Source of the DNA: a bacterium | GTDB taxonomy: Bacteria; Pseudomonadota; Alphaproteobacteria; Rhodobacterales; Rhodobacteraceae | Assembly (NCBI GenBank): GCA_016124195.1 | Contig: WGOE01000002.1 | Span: 666,168 to 730,167 of the forward strand | Length of the DNA: 64,000 nt | Direction of reading: 5' to 3' | Made by a program: the position numbers and the translations under genes | Part shown: in pieces, positions 7,749 to 16,138 of the stretch | How positions within the stretch are numbered: the first letter of the stretch is position 1 | Layout of the letters: each line of letters begins with the position of its first letter | The notes under the pieces: generated by a model | What the model saw: only the letters and a program-made list of their open reading frames with translations | Told to the model about the DNA's origin: nothing | The model's database searches: none

Positions 7749-8210
7749 ATGGATCATACCCTCGCCCCGCTTCCATCCTTGCCCGGCCAGCGCCTTGCCC
7801 GTGGCGTGGCGCGGGCGCTGCGCGCGCTGGATTTCGTGACAGTGGAAGAAATGGTGCCCAGCCCCGGCCTGCGGGTCGATCTGATGGCGCTGGGGCCCAA
7901 GGGCGAATTGTGGGTGATCGAATGCAAGTCGGGCCGCGCCGATTTTCGGGCCGATCAGAAGTGGCACTTCTATCTCGGCTTCTGCGACCGGTTCTTCTGG
8001 GCGGTCGATGCCGATTTTCCGACCGGACTTTTGCCCGAGGAGACCGGTTTGATCCTTGCGGATGCCTATGACGCCGAGATCATCCGCATGCCGCCCGAGA
8101 CGCCTCTGGCCGGGGCGCGTCGCAGGGCCCTGACGCATAAATTTGCCCGCCACGCCGCGACGCGCCTGCACGCCTTGCGCGATCCGGGTCTTGGTGCGGG
8201 GCCCGGCTAA
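7749..8210 (+). CDS. mmcB: MmcB family DNA repair protein
   Basis: A 153-residue protein of the alphaproteobacterial MmcB family, linked in Caulobacter to mitomycin C damage repair. It has a PD-(D/E)XK nuclease-like core: VDLMALGPKGELWVIECKSG gives the Asp and the E-x-K, followed by ADFRADQKWHFYLGFCDRFFWAVD. MmcB has the look of a resolvase or nuclease-fold enzyme acting on damaged DNA. The ATG at 7749 is preceded directly by GGGGG; the TTG at 7731 is an unlikely start. It converges with the DUF6324 gene, with a palindrome between them. Confidence 0.88.
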   Translation: MDHTLAPLPSLPGQRLARGVARALRALDFVTVEEMVPSPGLRVDLMALGPKGELWVIECKSGRADFRADQKWHFYLGFCDRFFWAVDADFPTGLLPEETGLILADAYDAEIIRMPPETPLAGARRRALTHKFARHAATRLHALRDPGLGAGPG

Positions 8211-8234
8211 GGTAGGATGGGCAATCTGCCCATC
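8211..8234. repeat. Intergenic palindromic repeat family B, copy 1
   Basis: GGTAGGATGGGCAATCTGCC and the bases after it contain a perfect hairpin: GATGGGCA (8216-8223), loop ATC, TGCCCATC (8227-8234). It begins right after the mmcB stop and reaches the last base of the convergent DUF6324 gene, so it probably terminates both transcripts. Near-identical copies are at 33177-33200 and 52871-52895. Confidence 0.78.
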
Positions 8235-8449
8235 TATCTTTTCTTCTTGGGCTGAGGCCGCTCACCCAGGGCCCGCGCCGCCTCGGCGGCCACGCGCAGT
8301 TCCTCGGCGATGTCGAGCGCCTCGTCCGGGTCGAAGTCCATCGGCAGTTCGGTGCCGTCGTCCGCCTCGATATAGATGCGCACCATGCCCTGATCGGTCG
8401 GCCCGATCTGGATATTGGCGGACACGTCGCTTTGCTTGTCGATCCCCAT
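8234..8449 (-). CDS. DUF6324 family small acidic protein
   Basis: A 71-residue protein, MGIDKQSDVSANIQIGPTDQ onwards, with a short strand-rich centre (MVRIYIEADDGTELPMDFDP), a helix (DEALDIAEELRVAAEAARAL) and a basic tail PKKKR. I recognise it as a conserved small hypothetical of Rhodobacterales (DUF6324); no function is known. The ATG at 8449 has AGGAG six bases upstream, whereas the longer frame upstream to 8590 lacks a ribosome-binding site and looks non-coding. It converges with mmcB across a 24-bp palindrome. Confidence 0.82.
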   Translation of the reverse strand: MGIDKQSDVSANIQIGPTDQGMVRIYIEADDGTELPMDFDPDEALDIAEELRVAAEAARALGERPQPKKKR

Positions 8450-8610
8450 GGCGATCTCCTGTTGACCTGCCTGCGGTGTGGGCGAGGTGCGGGGCGCTGT
8501 CAAGCCAGCGGCCCGGGGCGCCCCGCGGCCAGTGTGATTTTCCGGGTTGACCCTTTGGCGGCAAGTGCCTAAATCAGCCTCCAGCCGCACCGCCTGGTGC
8601 GGCGAGGTGT

Positions 8611-8687
8611 GCCGCCTTAGCTCAGTTGGTTAGAGCACTAGATTGTGGATCTAGGGGTCTCCCGTTCAAGTCGGGAAGGCGGTACCA
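8611..8687 (+). tRNA. tRNA-His (GTG)
   Basis: A cloverleaf with the anticodon stem CTAGA/TCTAG, loop TTGTGGA (anticodon GTG) and T-arm TCCCG TTCAAGT CGGGA; CCA is encoded at 8685-8687. The acceptor stem starts with a G1-U72 pair, the discriminator is A73 and the base before position 1 is T, so no G-1 is templated. This matches the derived tRNA-His known from many alphaproteobacteria, in which the otherwise universal G-1/C73 pair is lost. Confidence 0.95.
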
Positions 8688-8880
8688 TCTTCCCCTCAAT
8701 ATGATCGTTGCGGCTGCGGGCCAGAGGATTTGTCGCCATGGCGCGAAATCCGGGAAACCTGCCCGAATTCTGCGGTAGCCTATTGTCGGGCCGGGAGAAT
8801 AGCGGCAGGTTGCGCCGCACCAAGGCCCGGGCCCGTGTCGCGCCCGGGTCATGCCATAGCGACAGCACCCCGAGGATCCG

Positions 8881-10953
8881 ATGAACGCCCCATTGCGCAT
8901 GGATGATGGCCAGCAGACGCTGGTGCTTGCCCCGACCGAGGGGCTGCCGGTTCTGGCCTATTGGGGCCCGAGCCTGCCCCTGACCGAGGATCTGGCGCAA
9001 TTCGCGTTGTCCGCGCAAAGCGACATGACGGGCGGGATGCTCGACCGGCTGGCCCCGCTGACCCTCTGCCCCGTGGCGGATGGCGTCTTTCAGGGGCAGC
9101 CGGCGCTGGAACTGGCCGACGCCGAGGGCCGCCCGCTCAGCCCCCGTTTCGGCGCGGCTGCCATTTCCCTGGCCGACAGCGCCTTTGTGGTCGAAGCGGT
9201 GGATGCGGCACTTGGCCTGACCTACCGCGCGCGGATTGCCTTGGCCGGGGGCGTGGTCGAATTGTCCAGCGCGCTGGTCTCGGCCCGGCCGGTGCGCCTG
9301 CGCTGGCTGGCCGCGCCCGTGGTGCAGGTGCCGGCCGGCCTGTCGGATCTGATCGAGTTTTCCGGCAAATGGACGGCAGAACTGCACGCGAGCCGACAAT
9401 CCTTTTCCCCCGGCGCGCGCCTGCGCGAGGCGCGGGGCGGCAGGTCGGGGCAAGAGGTGCCGCCCTTTGCCATTCTGGCCGAACCCGGCACGACGAACAC
9501 CCGGGGGCAGGCCATGTCATTGGCCTATGGCTGGCCCGCCGGTCACCGGATGATTGCCGAGGAATTGCCCTGCGGTCGGCGGCAGATCCAGTTCGGCCAT
9601 GTGGCGGGATCAGAGCCCGTTGGCACCGAGTTTGCCAGCGCCACCCTGACCGCCGCAAGGTCCGATGCGGGCCTGAACGGCTGCGCGGTCAAGATGCAGG
9701 CCCATGTCCGCGATCGGCTGGTGCCCTGGCCCGATGCTGCCCGCCCGCGCCCGGTGCATTACAACTGCTGGGAGGCGGTCTATTTACAGCATGACCTCGC
9801 CACCCTGTCCGACATGGCGCGCCGCGCTGCCCGCATCGGGGCCGAACGTTTCGTGCTGGATGACGGCTGGTTCGGACGTCGCGACAATGACCGGTCGAGC
9901 CTCGGCGACTGGACCGTCGATGCCGTCAAATGGCCCCACGGCCTGCAACCCCTGATCGACGTGGTCAAGGCCGAGGGCATGACCTTTGGCCTCTGGTTCG
10001 AACCCGAGATGGTCAACCCCGACAGCGACCTTTACCGCGCCCATCCCGAATGGGCTTTGGGCGCGCCCGATCAGGTGACGGGGCGCCACCAATTCGTGCT
10101 GGACCTGAGTCAGGCGGTGGTCCGCGATTACCTCTTCGCCAAGGTCAGCGCGATTCTGGGCGCCTATGACATCGACTATGTCAAATGGGATCACAACCGC
10201 CTTGTGCCGGTTCTGGATGCCGCGCAGGGCAGGGGTGTGCTGGATCTGATGGCACGGCTGCGTCAGGCCCATCCCCGGGTCGAGATCGAAAGCTGCGCCT
10301 CGGGCGGCGGACGGATCGACTATGGCATCCTGACCCAGACCTGCCGGGTCTGGCTTTCGGATTGCATCGACGCGGTGGAGCGGCTGCGGATGCAGCACAC
10401 GGCGGCGCTGTTCCTGCCCTCGGCCATCACCGGCAGCCATGTCGGCGCCTTCCGGTCGCATACCACCGGCCGCAGCCTGCCGATGTCGTTTCGTGCCTGG
10501 ACCGCCGCCGCCCGCCATATGGGCTTTGAGATGGACCTGCGTGACCTGACCGCCGAAGAGGCCGAGGTTCTGACCCGCGTCACCGCCTGGTACAAGGCGA
10601 ACCGCGGCTGGATGATGGGCGGCGCGATCCATCTTCTGGATGCCGAGGATCCCGCCGTCACTGCCGAAATCCAGATCGCCGCCGATGGCCACCGCTTTGT
10701 CAGCTTTGTCGGGCAGGGCGCCATGTCGCGTCAGATCCTGCCGCTGCCCTTGCGCCTGACCGGGCTTGAGCCGCAGGCACTGTACCGGGTGCGCCTTCGC
10801 AACCCCGAGGATGTGCCGCCCCAGTCGCGCGGGCCGAATGCGCTCAAATCCGGGCCGGTGACACTGTCTGGTCAGGCGCTGATGAACCGGGGGCTGATGC
10901 TGCCCGTGGCCTGGCCCGCGACGGTCTGGGTGGTCGAGGGGGAGCGGCTTTAG
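8881..10953 (+). CDS. GH36 alpha-galactosidase
   Basis: A 690-residue glycoside hydrolase family 36 enzyme. The N-terminal half is the beta-sandwich domain, followed by a TIM barrel with the family motifs: HYNCWEAVY, FVLDDGWFGRR (about 320-330), FGLWFEPEMVNPDSDLYR, DYVKWDHNR (about 433-441, whose Asp is the expected nucleophile), ESCASGGGRIDYG, and WLSDCIDAVERL with the expected acid/base Asp near 493. A small C-terminal beta domain ends in VWVVEGERL. No signal peptide is present, so it acts in the cytoplasm on alpha-galactosides that have been taken up. It stands alone, with no transporter beside it; the galactonate genes at 27-30 kb could use the galactose released, but that is inference. 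Confidence 0.92.
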   Translation: MNAPLRMDDGQQTLVLAPTEGLPVLAYWGPSLPLTEDLAQFALSAQSDMTGGMLDRLAPLTLCPVADGVFQGQPALELADAEGRPLSPRFGAAAISLADSAFVVEAVDAALGLTYRARIALAGGVVELSSALVSARPVRLRWLAAPVVQVPAGLSDLIEFSGKWTAELHASRQSFSPGARLREARGGRSGQEVPPFAILAEPGTTNTRGQAMSLAYGWPAGHRMIAEELPCGRRQIQFGHVAGSEPVGTEFASATLTAARSDAGLNGCAVKMQAHVRDRLVPWPDAARPRPVHYNCWEAVYLQHDLATLSDMARRAARIGAERFVLDDGWFGRRDNDRSSLGDWTVDAVKWPHGLQPLIDVVKAEGMTFGLWFEPEMVNPDSDLYRAHPEWALGAPDQVTGRHQFVLDLSQAVVRDYLFAKVSAILGAYDIDYVKWDHNRLVPVLDAAQGRGVLDLMARLRQAHPRVEIESCASGGGRIDYGILTQTCRVWLSDCIDAVERLRMQHTAALFLPSAITGSHVGAFRSHTTGRSLPMSFRAWTAAARHMGFEMDLRDLTAEEAEVLTRVTAWYKANRGWMMGGAIHLLDAEDPAVTAEIQIAADGHRFVSFVGQGAMSRQILPLPLRLTGLEPQALYRVRLRNPEDVPPQSRGPNALKSGPVTLSGQALMNRGLMLPVAWPATVWVVEGERL

Positions 10954-11115
10954 CCCCACCCTCTGCCTGACTGCCCCCCCCCCGCGTGGCGCGGCCAGCC
11001 GCCCATGCCGCACTTGCGCGGGGAGGGGCTGGTCCGGTCCAGGCAGGCCCTCAATTTGTTGCGGCGCGGCATTTCTGTCCTTGAAAGGTAGCCATGCTTA
11101 TTATATGTGAGGCTC

Positions 11116-11568
11116 ATGGAAACCAGATCCCTCGGCCTTCTTCTGCATGACGCCTCCCGCGCGGTGCGCAAACGCTTTGAGACGCGGTCGGCCTCGTTCG
11201 GTCTGACCTCGGCGCAGTGGCGCATGCTGGTCCACGTCTGCAAGACCGAAGGTGGCGCGCCGCAAAGCCATTTCGCCGAACTGCTGGAGATCGAGCCGAT
11301 CTCTGTCTCGCGTCTACTTGACCGGATGGAGGCGATGGGCTGGGTGGTGCGTCAAAGCGATCCGAACGATCGCCGGGTGCGCCGGGTGCTGCCTACCGCC
11401 AAGGCGCTGGAAGTCCACAAATATATCAAAACCATAGCGGATGATGTCTATGCCGAGGCGCTGGCCGGCCTGACGGCCGAACAGCGCGGCGCCCTGTTGG
11501 ATGCCCTGGGCAGCATCATTGCCAACCTCGCCAGGGCCGAATGTGTCGGCCAGAAGGAATTGTCATGA
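11116..11568 (+). CDS. MarR family transcriptional regulator
   Basis: A 150-residue winged-helix regulator. The MarR domain runs through most of the chain: TSAQWRMLVHVCKTEGGAPQ, FAELLEIEPISVSRLLDRME (recognition helix) and a wing with SDPNDRRVRRVLPT. MarR proteins usually repress the adjacent efflux operon and are released by phenolic or other toxic ligands. The ATG at 11116 (GAGG upstream) is preferred over the in-frame GTG at 11107. The stop overlaps emrA (ATGA), making a marR-emrA-emrB operon that is likely autoregulated. The 160 bp upstream contain AT-rich sequence at 11081-11106 that could hold the promoter and operator. Confidence 0.92.
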   Translation: METRSLGLLLHDASRAVRKRFETRSASFGLTSAQWRMLVHVCKTEGGAPQSHFAELLEIEPISVSRLLDRMEAMGWVVRQSDPNDRRVRRVLPTAKALEVHKYIKTIADDVYAEALAGLTAEQRGALLDALGSIIANLARAECVGQKELS

Positions 11569-12674
11569 ACGCCCAATCCCCCGCCTCGCTTGCCGCCGAC
11601 ATGGGCGCCGATGCCGTCATCAAGGCCAAACCGCGCAACCGTCGCCGGCTGCTGATGCTGTCGCTGCCGGTCGCACTCGTGGTCGGGGCTGGCGTCTACT
11701 GGATCAACGGCGGCCGCTATGAGTCGACCGACAATTCGTATTTCCATCAGGCGCGCCTCGCGATTGCCTCGGATCTGTCCGGGCGGCTGGTCTCGGTCAA
11801 CGTCACCGATGGCCAGATGGTCAAGAAGGACGCGGTGATGTTCACCGTGGACCCCGAACCCTACAAACTCGCTTTGCAGCAGGCCAATATCGCGGTCGAT
11901 TCCGCGCGGTTGCAGGTCGAACAGCTCAAGGGCGCCTATCAGGCCGCTTTGGCTCAGGAAAAGGTGGCCGAGGACGACGCGCAGTATCAGGACGCCCAGT
12001 TCGCCAAGCAGCAGGCGCTGGCGGCGCGCGGCGTCAGCACCGGGTCGGATCTGGATGACGCGCGCAACACCGCGCGGCGCGCCGAAGAGACGGCCGCCGT
12101 GGCCAAGGTCGCGGTGGAAAACGCCCGCATCGCGATGGGCGGCGACCCGAGCATCGCGACCGATTCCCACCCGACCGTGGCCGCAGCCATCGCCGCGCGC
12201 GATCAGGCTGCCTATCAGCTGTCGCTGACCGAGGTGAAGGCGCCGGCGGATGGCATGGTCTATCAGGCGACCTCGTTCAAGCCGGGGCGCTACGTCAACA
12301 CGGGCGAATCTCTTTTCTCCTTCATGCCCAGCGGCCAGATCTGGGTCGAGGCGAATTTCAAGGAAACCCAACTGACCCATATCGCGCCCGGCCAGCCTGC
12401 CACCGTCACCTTCGACGGCGATCCGGGCCATCCGGTGCAGGGCCATGTCGATGCCGTGGGCGCCGGAACCGGGTCCGAGTTCTCGTTGATCCCGGCGCAG
12501 AATGCCACGGGTAACTGGGTCAAGGTCACCCAGCGCGTGCCGGTGCGCATCGTGCTGGACCACCCGGACACCGACGCCCCGATCGTGTCGGGGATGAGCG
12601 CCTCTGTCTCGGTCGATACCGGCCAGACCCGGTCGTGGAGCGATCTGGTCCCGCCGATCCTGTCGGGCAAGTAA
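11565..12674 (+). CDS. emrA: EmrA-type HlyD family membrane fusion protein
   Basis: A 369-residue periplasmic adaptor: one N-terminal transmembrane helix (about 30-50, RRLLMLSLPVALVVGAGVYWI), then the biotinyl-lipoyl-like segment (STDNSYFHQARLAIASDLSG, LVSVNVTDGQMVKKDAVMF), a coiled-coil hairpin (about 100-190) and the second lipoyl half with VKAPADGMVYQATSFKPGRYV, then a beta-barrel with WVEANFKETQLTHI. It links the inner-membrane pump EmrB to an outer-membrane channel. It starts inside the marR stop and is followed 1 bp later by emrB. Confidence 0.93.
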   Translation: MNAQSPASLAADMGADAVIKAKPRNRRRLLMLSLPVALVVGAGVYWINGGRYESTDNSYFHQARLAIASDLSGRLVSVNVTDGQMVKKDAVMFTVDPEPYKLALQQANIAVDSARLQVEQLKGAYQAALAQEKVAEDDAQYQDAQFAKQQALAARGVSTGSDLDDARNTARRAEETAAVAKVAVENARIAMGGDPSIATDSHPTVAAAIAARDQAAYQLSLTEVKAPADGMVYQATSFKPGRYVNTGESLFSFMPSGQIWVEANFKETQLTHIAPGQPATVTFDGDPGHPVQGHVDAVGAGTGSEFSLIPAQNATGNWVKVTQRVPVRIVLDHPDTDAPIVSGMSASVSVDTGQTRSWSDLVPPILSGK

Positions 12675-12675
12675 G

Positions 12676-14211
12676 ATGAGCCAGCTGGGTCCGAACGGCG
12701 AATACCCGAACCGCGGGCTGATCACGGTCATGATCATGCTGGCCACGATCATGCAGGTCCTGGACACGACCATCGCTAATGTGGCGCTGCCGTCGATGAC
12801 GGGCGATCTGGGTGCCAGTCAGGACACGATCACCTGGGTTCTGACCTCGTATATCGTGGCGGCGGCGATCATGACGCCGGTCACGGGCTGGCTCGCCGAC
12901 CGGATCGGCAAGCGCGAGTTGTTCCTCGTGTCGATCGTGGGCTTCGTCGTGGCCTCGCTGATGTGCGGGCTGGCGTGGAACCTGTCGGCCATGGTGTTGT
13001 TCCGCCTCGTGCAGGGCATCTTCGGCGCGGCTATCGTGCCCCTGAGCCAGACCTTTCTTCTGGACATCAACCCGCGCGAAAAGGCCGGTTCGGCCATGGC
13101 GATGTGGGGGGCGGGCATCATGGTCGGGCCGATCATCGGGCCGACCTTGGGCGGCTGGCTGACCGAAAGCTACAACTGGCGCTGGGTCTTCCTGATCAAC
13201 CTGCCGGTCGGGATTCTGGCTTTCCTCGGCTGCGTGGCCTATCTGCCCAAATCCGTGCTGCGCCGGCGCCGCTTTGACTTCTTCGGCTTTGCCATGCTGT
13301 CGATGGGCATCGGGGCCCTGCAGATGATCCTTGACCGGGGGGGAGAGGTGGACTGGTTCGCCTCGACCGAGATCGTGATCTATGCCGGGCTGGCGCTGAC
13401 CGGGTTCTGGGTCTTCATCATCCAGATCAACACCTCGCCCATGCCGTTCCTGGAGCCTGTGATGTTCCGCGACCGCAATTTCCGCATCGGGCTGATGTTC
13501 ATCTTCATCATCGGGATCATCCTTCTGGCCTCGCTGGCGCTGTTGCCACCGATGCTGTCCAAGATCTTTGGCTATCCGACCATCACCACCGGCCTTGTGA
13601 TGGGGCCGCGCGGGGTGGGCACGATGATCTCGATGCTGCTGGTGGGCAAGCTGGTGCGGACGGTGGATGCGCGCTTCCTCGTGATCTTCGGCCTGATCCT
13701 GACGGCCGCCTCACTCTATTACATGACCGGATTCTCGCCCATGATGGGGGCGGGGCCGGTGATCTGGACGGGCGTCTTGCAGGGGCTGGGGCTGGGGCTG
13801 GTTTTCGTGCCGCTTTCGACCATCGCCTTTTCGACCATCGACGCGCGGTTTCGCGCCGATGCGACGAGCCTCTTTTCGCTGGTGCGCAACATCGGATCGT
13901 CGATCGGGATTTCCATCGTCTCGACCATGCTGGCGCGCAACATCCAGGTGAACCATGTCGATCTGGGGGCCGCGATCAACCCCTATAACGAGGTGCTGGC
14001 TCAGGTCTCGCCCGCTGCGGTATCGGGCAATTCCCTGGCGTTGAGCCAGCTTGACGGCCTCGTCAACCTTCAGGCGGCGATGGTGTCCTACATCGACGAC
14101 TTCTACCTGATGATGCTGGTGACCCTGGCGGCCATCCCGCTTGCCATGATCCTGCGCAAGCCCGAGATGATGGCCAAGACCGGCACGCCGGTGACGGTCC
14201 ACGCCGACTGA
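12676..14211 (+). CDS. emrB: EmrB-type DHA2 family multidrug MFS transporter
   Basis: A 511-residue, 14-helix MFS pump. DHA2 motifs are clear: LDTTIANVALPSMTGDL in helix 1, GWLADRIGKRELFLVSIVGF (motif A), GAGIMVGPIIGPTLGGWLTE with WRWVFLINLPVG (motif C region), and FLEPVMFRDRNF before the second half. With EmrA it forms a proton-driven tripartite exporter of hydrophobic toxic compounds. It is the last gene of the marR operon; the next gene is convergent on the minus strand. Confidence 0.94.
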   Translation: MSQLGPNGEYPNRGLITVMIMLATIMQVLDTTIANVALPSMTGDLGASQDTITWVLTSYIVAAAIMTPVTGWLADRIGKRELFLVSIVGFVVASLMCGLAWNLSAMVLFRLVQGIFGAAIVPLSQTFLLDINPREKAGSAMAMWGAGIMVGPIIGPTLGGWLTESYNWRWVFLINLPVGILAFLGCVAYLPKSVLRRRRFDFFGFAMLSMGIGALQMILDRGGEVDWFASTEIVIYAGLALTGFWVFIIQINTSPMPFLEPVMFRDRNFRIGLMFIFIIGIILLASLALLPPMLSKIFGYPTITTGLVMGPRGVGTMISMLLVGKLVRTVDARFLVIFGLILTAASLYYMTGFSPMMGAGPVIWTGVLQGLGLGLVFVPLSTIAFSTIDARFRADATSLFSLVRNIGSSIGISIVSTMLARNIQVNHVDLGAAINPYNEVLAQVSPAAVSGNSLALSQLDGLVNLQAAMVSYIDDFYLMMLVTLAAIPLAMILRKPEMMAKTGTPVTVHAD

Positions 14212-14224
14212 TCTGCCGGGCCGG

Positions 14225-15370
14225 CTAGAGAAAGCCGCGCCCGGCCAGGTTGCGCATCAGGGCCGCGGTGCCAAAGGTCCAGGCCGGGGCCTCGGTCGAC
14301 AGGCGCACGGTGTTGGCCAGCGCGCCCAGAGCCGGGGTCTCGATCGTCACCTTGTCGCCGATGTGATGGGTGAAGCCCTGGCCCGGACCGTCGCGGTCCT
14401 GCACCGGGGCGAACATCGTGCCGCAGTAAAGCATGAAGCCGTCGGGATACTGGTGGTGGCGCCCGATGGTCTGGGCCACCAGATCGGCGGGATCGCGGCT
14501 GATCTCTGCCATCGAGGACCCTCCCTCCAGCGCAAAGCCGTCTTCGCCCGTGACCGTCAGGGTCAGCGTCATCCGCCGCACGTCATCCAGGCTGAAACCG
14601 TCATCGAAGAGCCGGATCATCGGGCCGATGGCGGCAGAGGCGTTGTTGTCCTTGGCCTTGCCCAGCAGCAGGGCCGACCGGCCCTCGACATCGCGCAGGT
14701 TCACGTCATTGCCCAGCGTCACACCGCAGATGCGGCCCTGCGAATTGACCGCCAACACGACTTCGGGTTCGGGATTGTTCCATTTCGACACCGGGTGCAG
14801 GCCGATGGCCGCGCCATGCCCGACCGAGGACATCGGCGGCGCCTTGGTGAAGACTTCGGCATCCGGGCCGATGCCCACCTCCAGATATTGCGACCAAAGC
14901 CCCTCGGCGATCAGCAGGTGCTTGACCTTTGCGGCCTCGGGCGATCCGGGGCGCAGGTTGCGCAGCGAGGTGCCGAGGATTTCGGCAATTCTTGCGCGGA
15001 TGCCATTGGCGCGCGAGGCATCGCCTGCGGCACGTTCTTCGATCACCCGTTCGATCATCGAACGGGCGAAGGTCACGCCGCAAGCCTTGATTGCCTGCAG
15101 GTCGGCGGGCGACAGAAGCCGTGTCACCTCGGCCGCAGGTTCGACCGAGGCCGCCGCCAGCGCGGCCAGTTCGCCAATCGGGCGGGCCTCGACCCGTGCC
15201 AGATGGGCCGCGATGTCGGGCAGTTCCAGAAGGTCGCGCATGGTCGGTGCGGCCTTCGAGGTGATGTCGTACAGCACGCCATCGCGCAGATGGGCGAGGG
15301 CCGGCCCCGTGCCGGCAAGCCAGACTCGGGTGACAAAGCTGCCGGTAAGCGGCGCTGCGGCTTGGGGCAT
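14225..15370 (-). CDS. Fumarylacetoacetate hydrolase (FAH) family protein
   Basis: A 381-residue protein with an N-terminal cap and a C-terminal FAH domain. FAH-fold segments include VTFARSMIERVIEER, the metal-binding acidic residues in NNPEPEVVLAVNSQG and LGNDVNLRDVEGRS, LGKAKDNNASAAIGPMI, and the end TAALMRNLAGRGFL. Relatives act on 2-keto-3-deoxy sugar acids or fumarylacetoacetate-like diketo acids; the exact substrate cannot be read here. The start is chosen at ATG 15370 because AAGGAG lies seven bases upstream of it, while the in-frame ATG at 15376 is directly abutted by the same AGGAG. It is divergent from tetR, so the intervening 110 bp serve both. Confidence 0.85.
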   Translation of the reverse strand: MPQAAAPLTGSFVTRVWLAGTGPALAHLRDGVLYDITSKAAPTMRDLLELPDIAAHLARVEARPIGELAALAAASVEPAAEVTRLLSPADLQAIKACGVTFARSMIERVIEERAAGDASRANGIRARIAEILGTSLRNLRPGSPEAAKVKHLLIAEGLWSQYLEVGIGPDAEVFTKAPPMSSVGHGAAIGLHPVSKWNNPEPEVVLAVNSQGRICGVTLGNDVNLRDVEGRSALLLGKAKDNNASAAIGPMIRLFDDGFSLDDVRRMTLTLTVTGEDGFALEGGSSMAEISRDPADLVAQTIGRHHQYPDGFMLYCGTMFAPVQDRDGPGQGFTHHIGDKVTIETPALGALANTVRLSTEAPAWTFGTAALMRNLAGRGFL

Positions 15371-15446
15371 GGGCATCTCCTTGCGATACGGGCACCACGC
15401 TATGCCGGCCGTGCGGGCTTGGAAAGGGGCGCTCGCGCAATGGATA

Positions 15447-15475
15447 TTGCAAATAAGTGACCAGTCAGTTAGTAG
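15447..15475 (+). promoter_or_regulatory. Candidate TetR operator overlapping a promoter
   Basis: AAGTGACCAGTCAGTT (15455-15470) is an imperfect palindrome: arms AAGTGAC and GTCAGTT agree at 6 of 7 positions around a CA centre. It lies between TTGCAA (15447-15452, possible -35) and TAGTAG (15470-15475, weak -10) with 17-bp spacing. Such TGAC-NN-GTCA elements are typical for TetR-family autoregulation. Confidence 0.5.
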
Positions 15476-15481
15476 TAAAGA

Positions 15482-16138
15482 ATGGCACCAGTGCAGACCA
15501 AGGAGACCAGGGTTCCCAAGTTCCGCCGCCGGGCCGAGGCGCGGCCGGACGAGGTGCTTGACGCCGCCTTGCAGCTTTTTGCGGCGCAGGGTTTCGCGCA
15601 TACCACGGTCGAACAGGTGGCGCGGGCGGCCGGGCTGTCGAAGGCGGCGGTCTATCTGTACTTTCCCTCCAAGACGGCGCTGCTGGCCGGGTTGATCAAG
15701 CGGGCCGTGGCGCCGGTGGCCGATCTGGCGCTGGGGCAGATCGCCCAGTCTGACGCAGCGCCTTTGGTGCTGATCGCCCAGATGTTGCGGATGGCCGTGC
15801 GCCGGTTGGCGGCGCCGGGGGTCATGGCCATTCCGGCGCTGGTCCTGCGCGAGGCGGCAGCCGTGCCAGAGATCGTGCAGGTTTACCGGGCCGAGGTGCT
15901 CGACCGGGTGCTGCCGGCCCTGACCACCCTGATTGCGCGCGGCGTGGCCTTGGGGCAGATCCGCCCGGTGGACCCCGAACTGACGCTGCGCAGCCTCGTC
16001 GGCCCGGTTCTGGCGCATGTGCTTCTGGCCGAGGTCTTCGGCCTGCACCCCGAGGGCGGATTGGCATTGGACCGGCTGGTGGAAAACCACCTGACCATCC
16101 TGTTGGCGGGCCTCGCCCCGGAAAGGACCACGGCATGA
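15482..16138 (+). CDS. TetR/AcrR family transcriptional regulator
   Basis: A 218-residue TetR protein: the N-terminal HTH (about 24-70) reads VLDAALQLFAAQGFAHTTVE, QVARAAGLSKAAVYLYFPSK, then KTALLAGLIKRAV. The C-terminal ligand domain resembles the AcrR-like C-terminal type, with RSLVGPVLAHVLLAEVFGL. It begins an operon with an HlyD-type adaptor (4-bp ATGA overlap), an ABC ATPase and an ABC-2 permease, so it very probably represses this exporter and itself; a palindromic candidate operator lies 11 bp before the start codon. Confidence 0.92.
   Translation: MAPVQTKETRVPKFRRRAEARPDEVLDAALQLFAAQGFAHTTVEQVARAAGLSKAAVYLYFPSKTALLAGLIKRAVAPVADLALGQIAQSDAAPLVLIAQMLRMAVRRLAAPGVMAIPALVLREAAAVPEIVQVYRAEVLDRVLPALTTLIARGVALGQIRPVDPELTLRSLVGPVLAHVLLAEVFGLHPEGGLALDRLVENHLTILLAGLAPERTTA

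Noticed and set aside
7387..7776. Minus-strand open frame of 129 codons across the terminator and 6S-like RNA
   Set aside because: No ribosome-binding site, crosses a terminator and the RNA fold, and composition is Arg/Pro/Ser-rich without any fold signal.
10974..10983. Run of ten C followed by GCGTGG after the alpha-galactosidase gene
   Set aside because: Could be a decayed family A repeat, but the hairpin and the GGAGTATTT core are absent.
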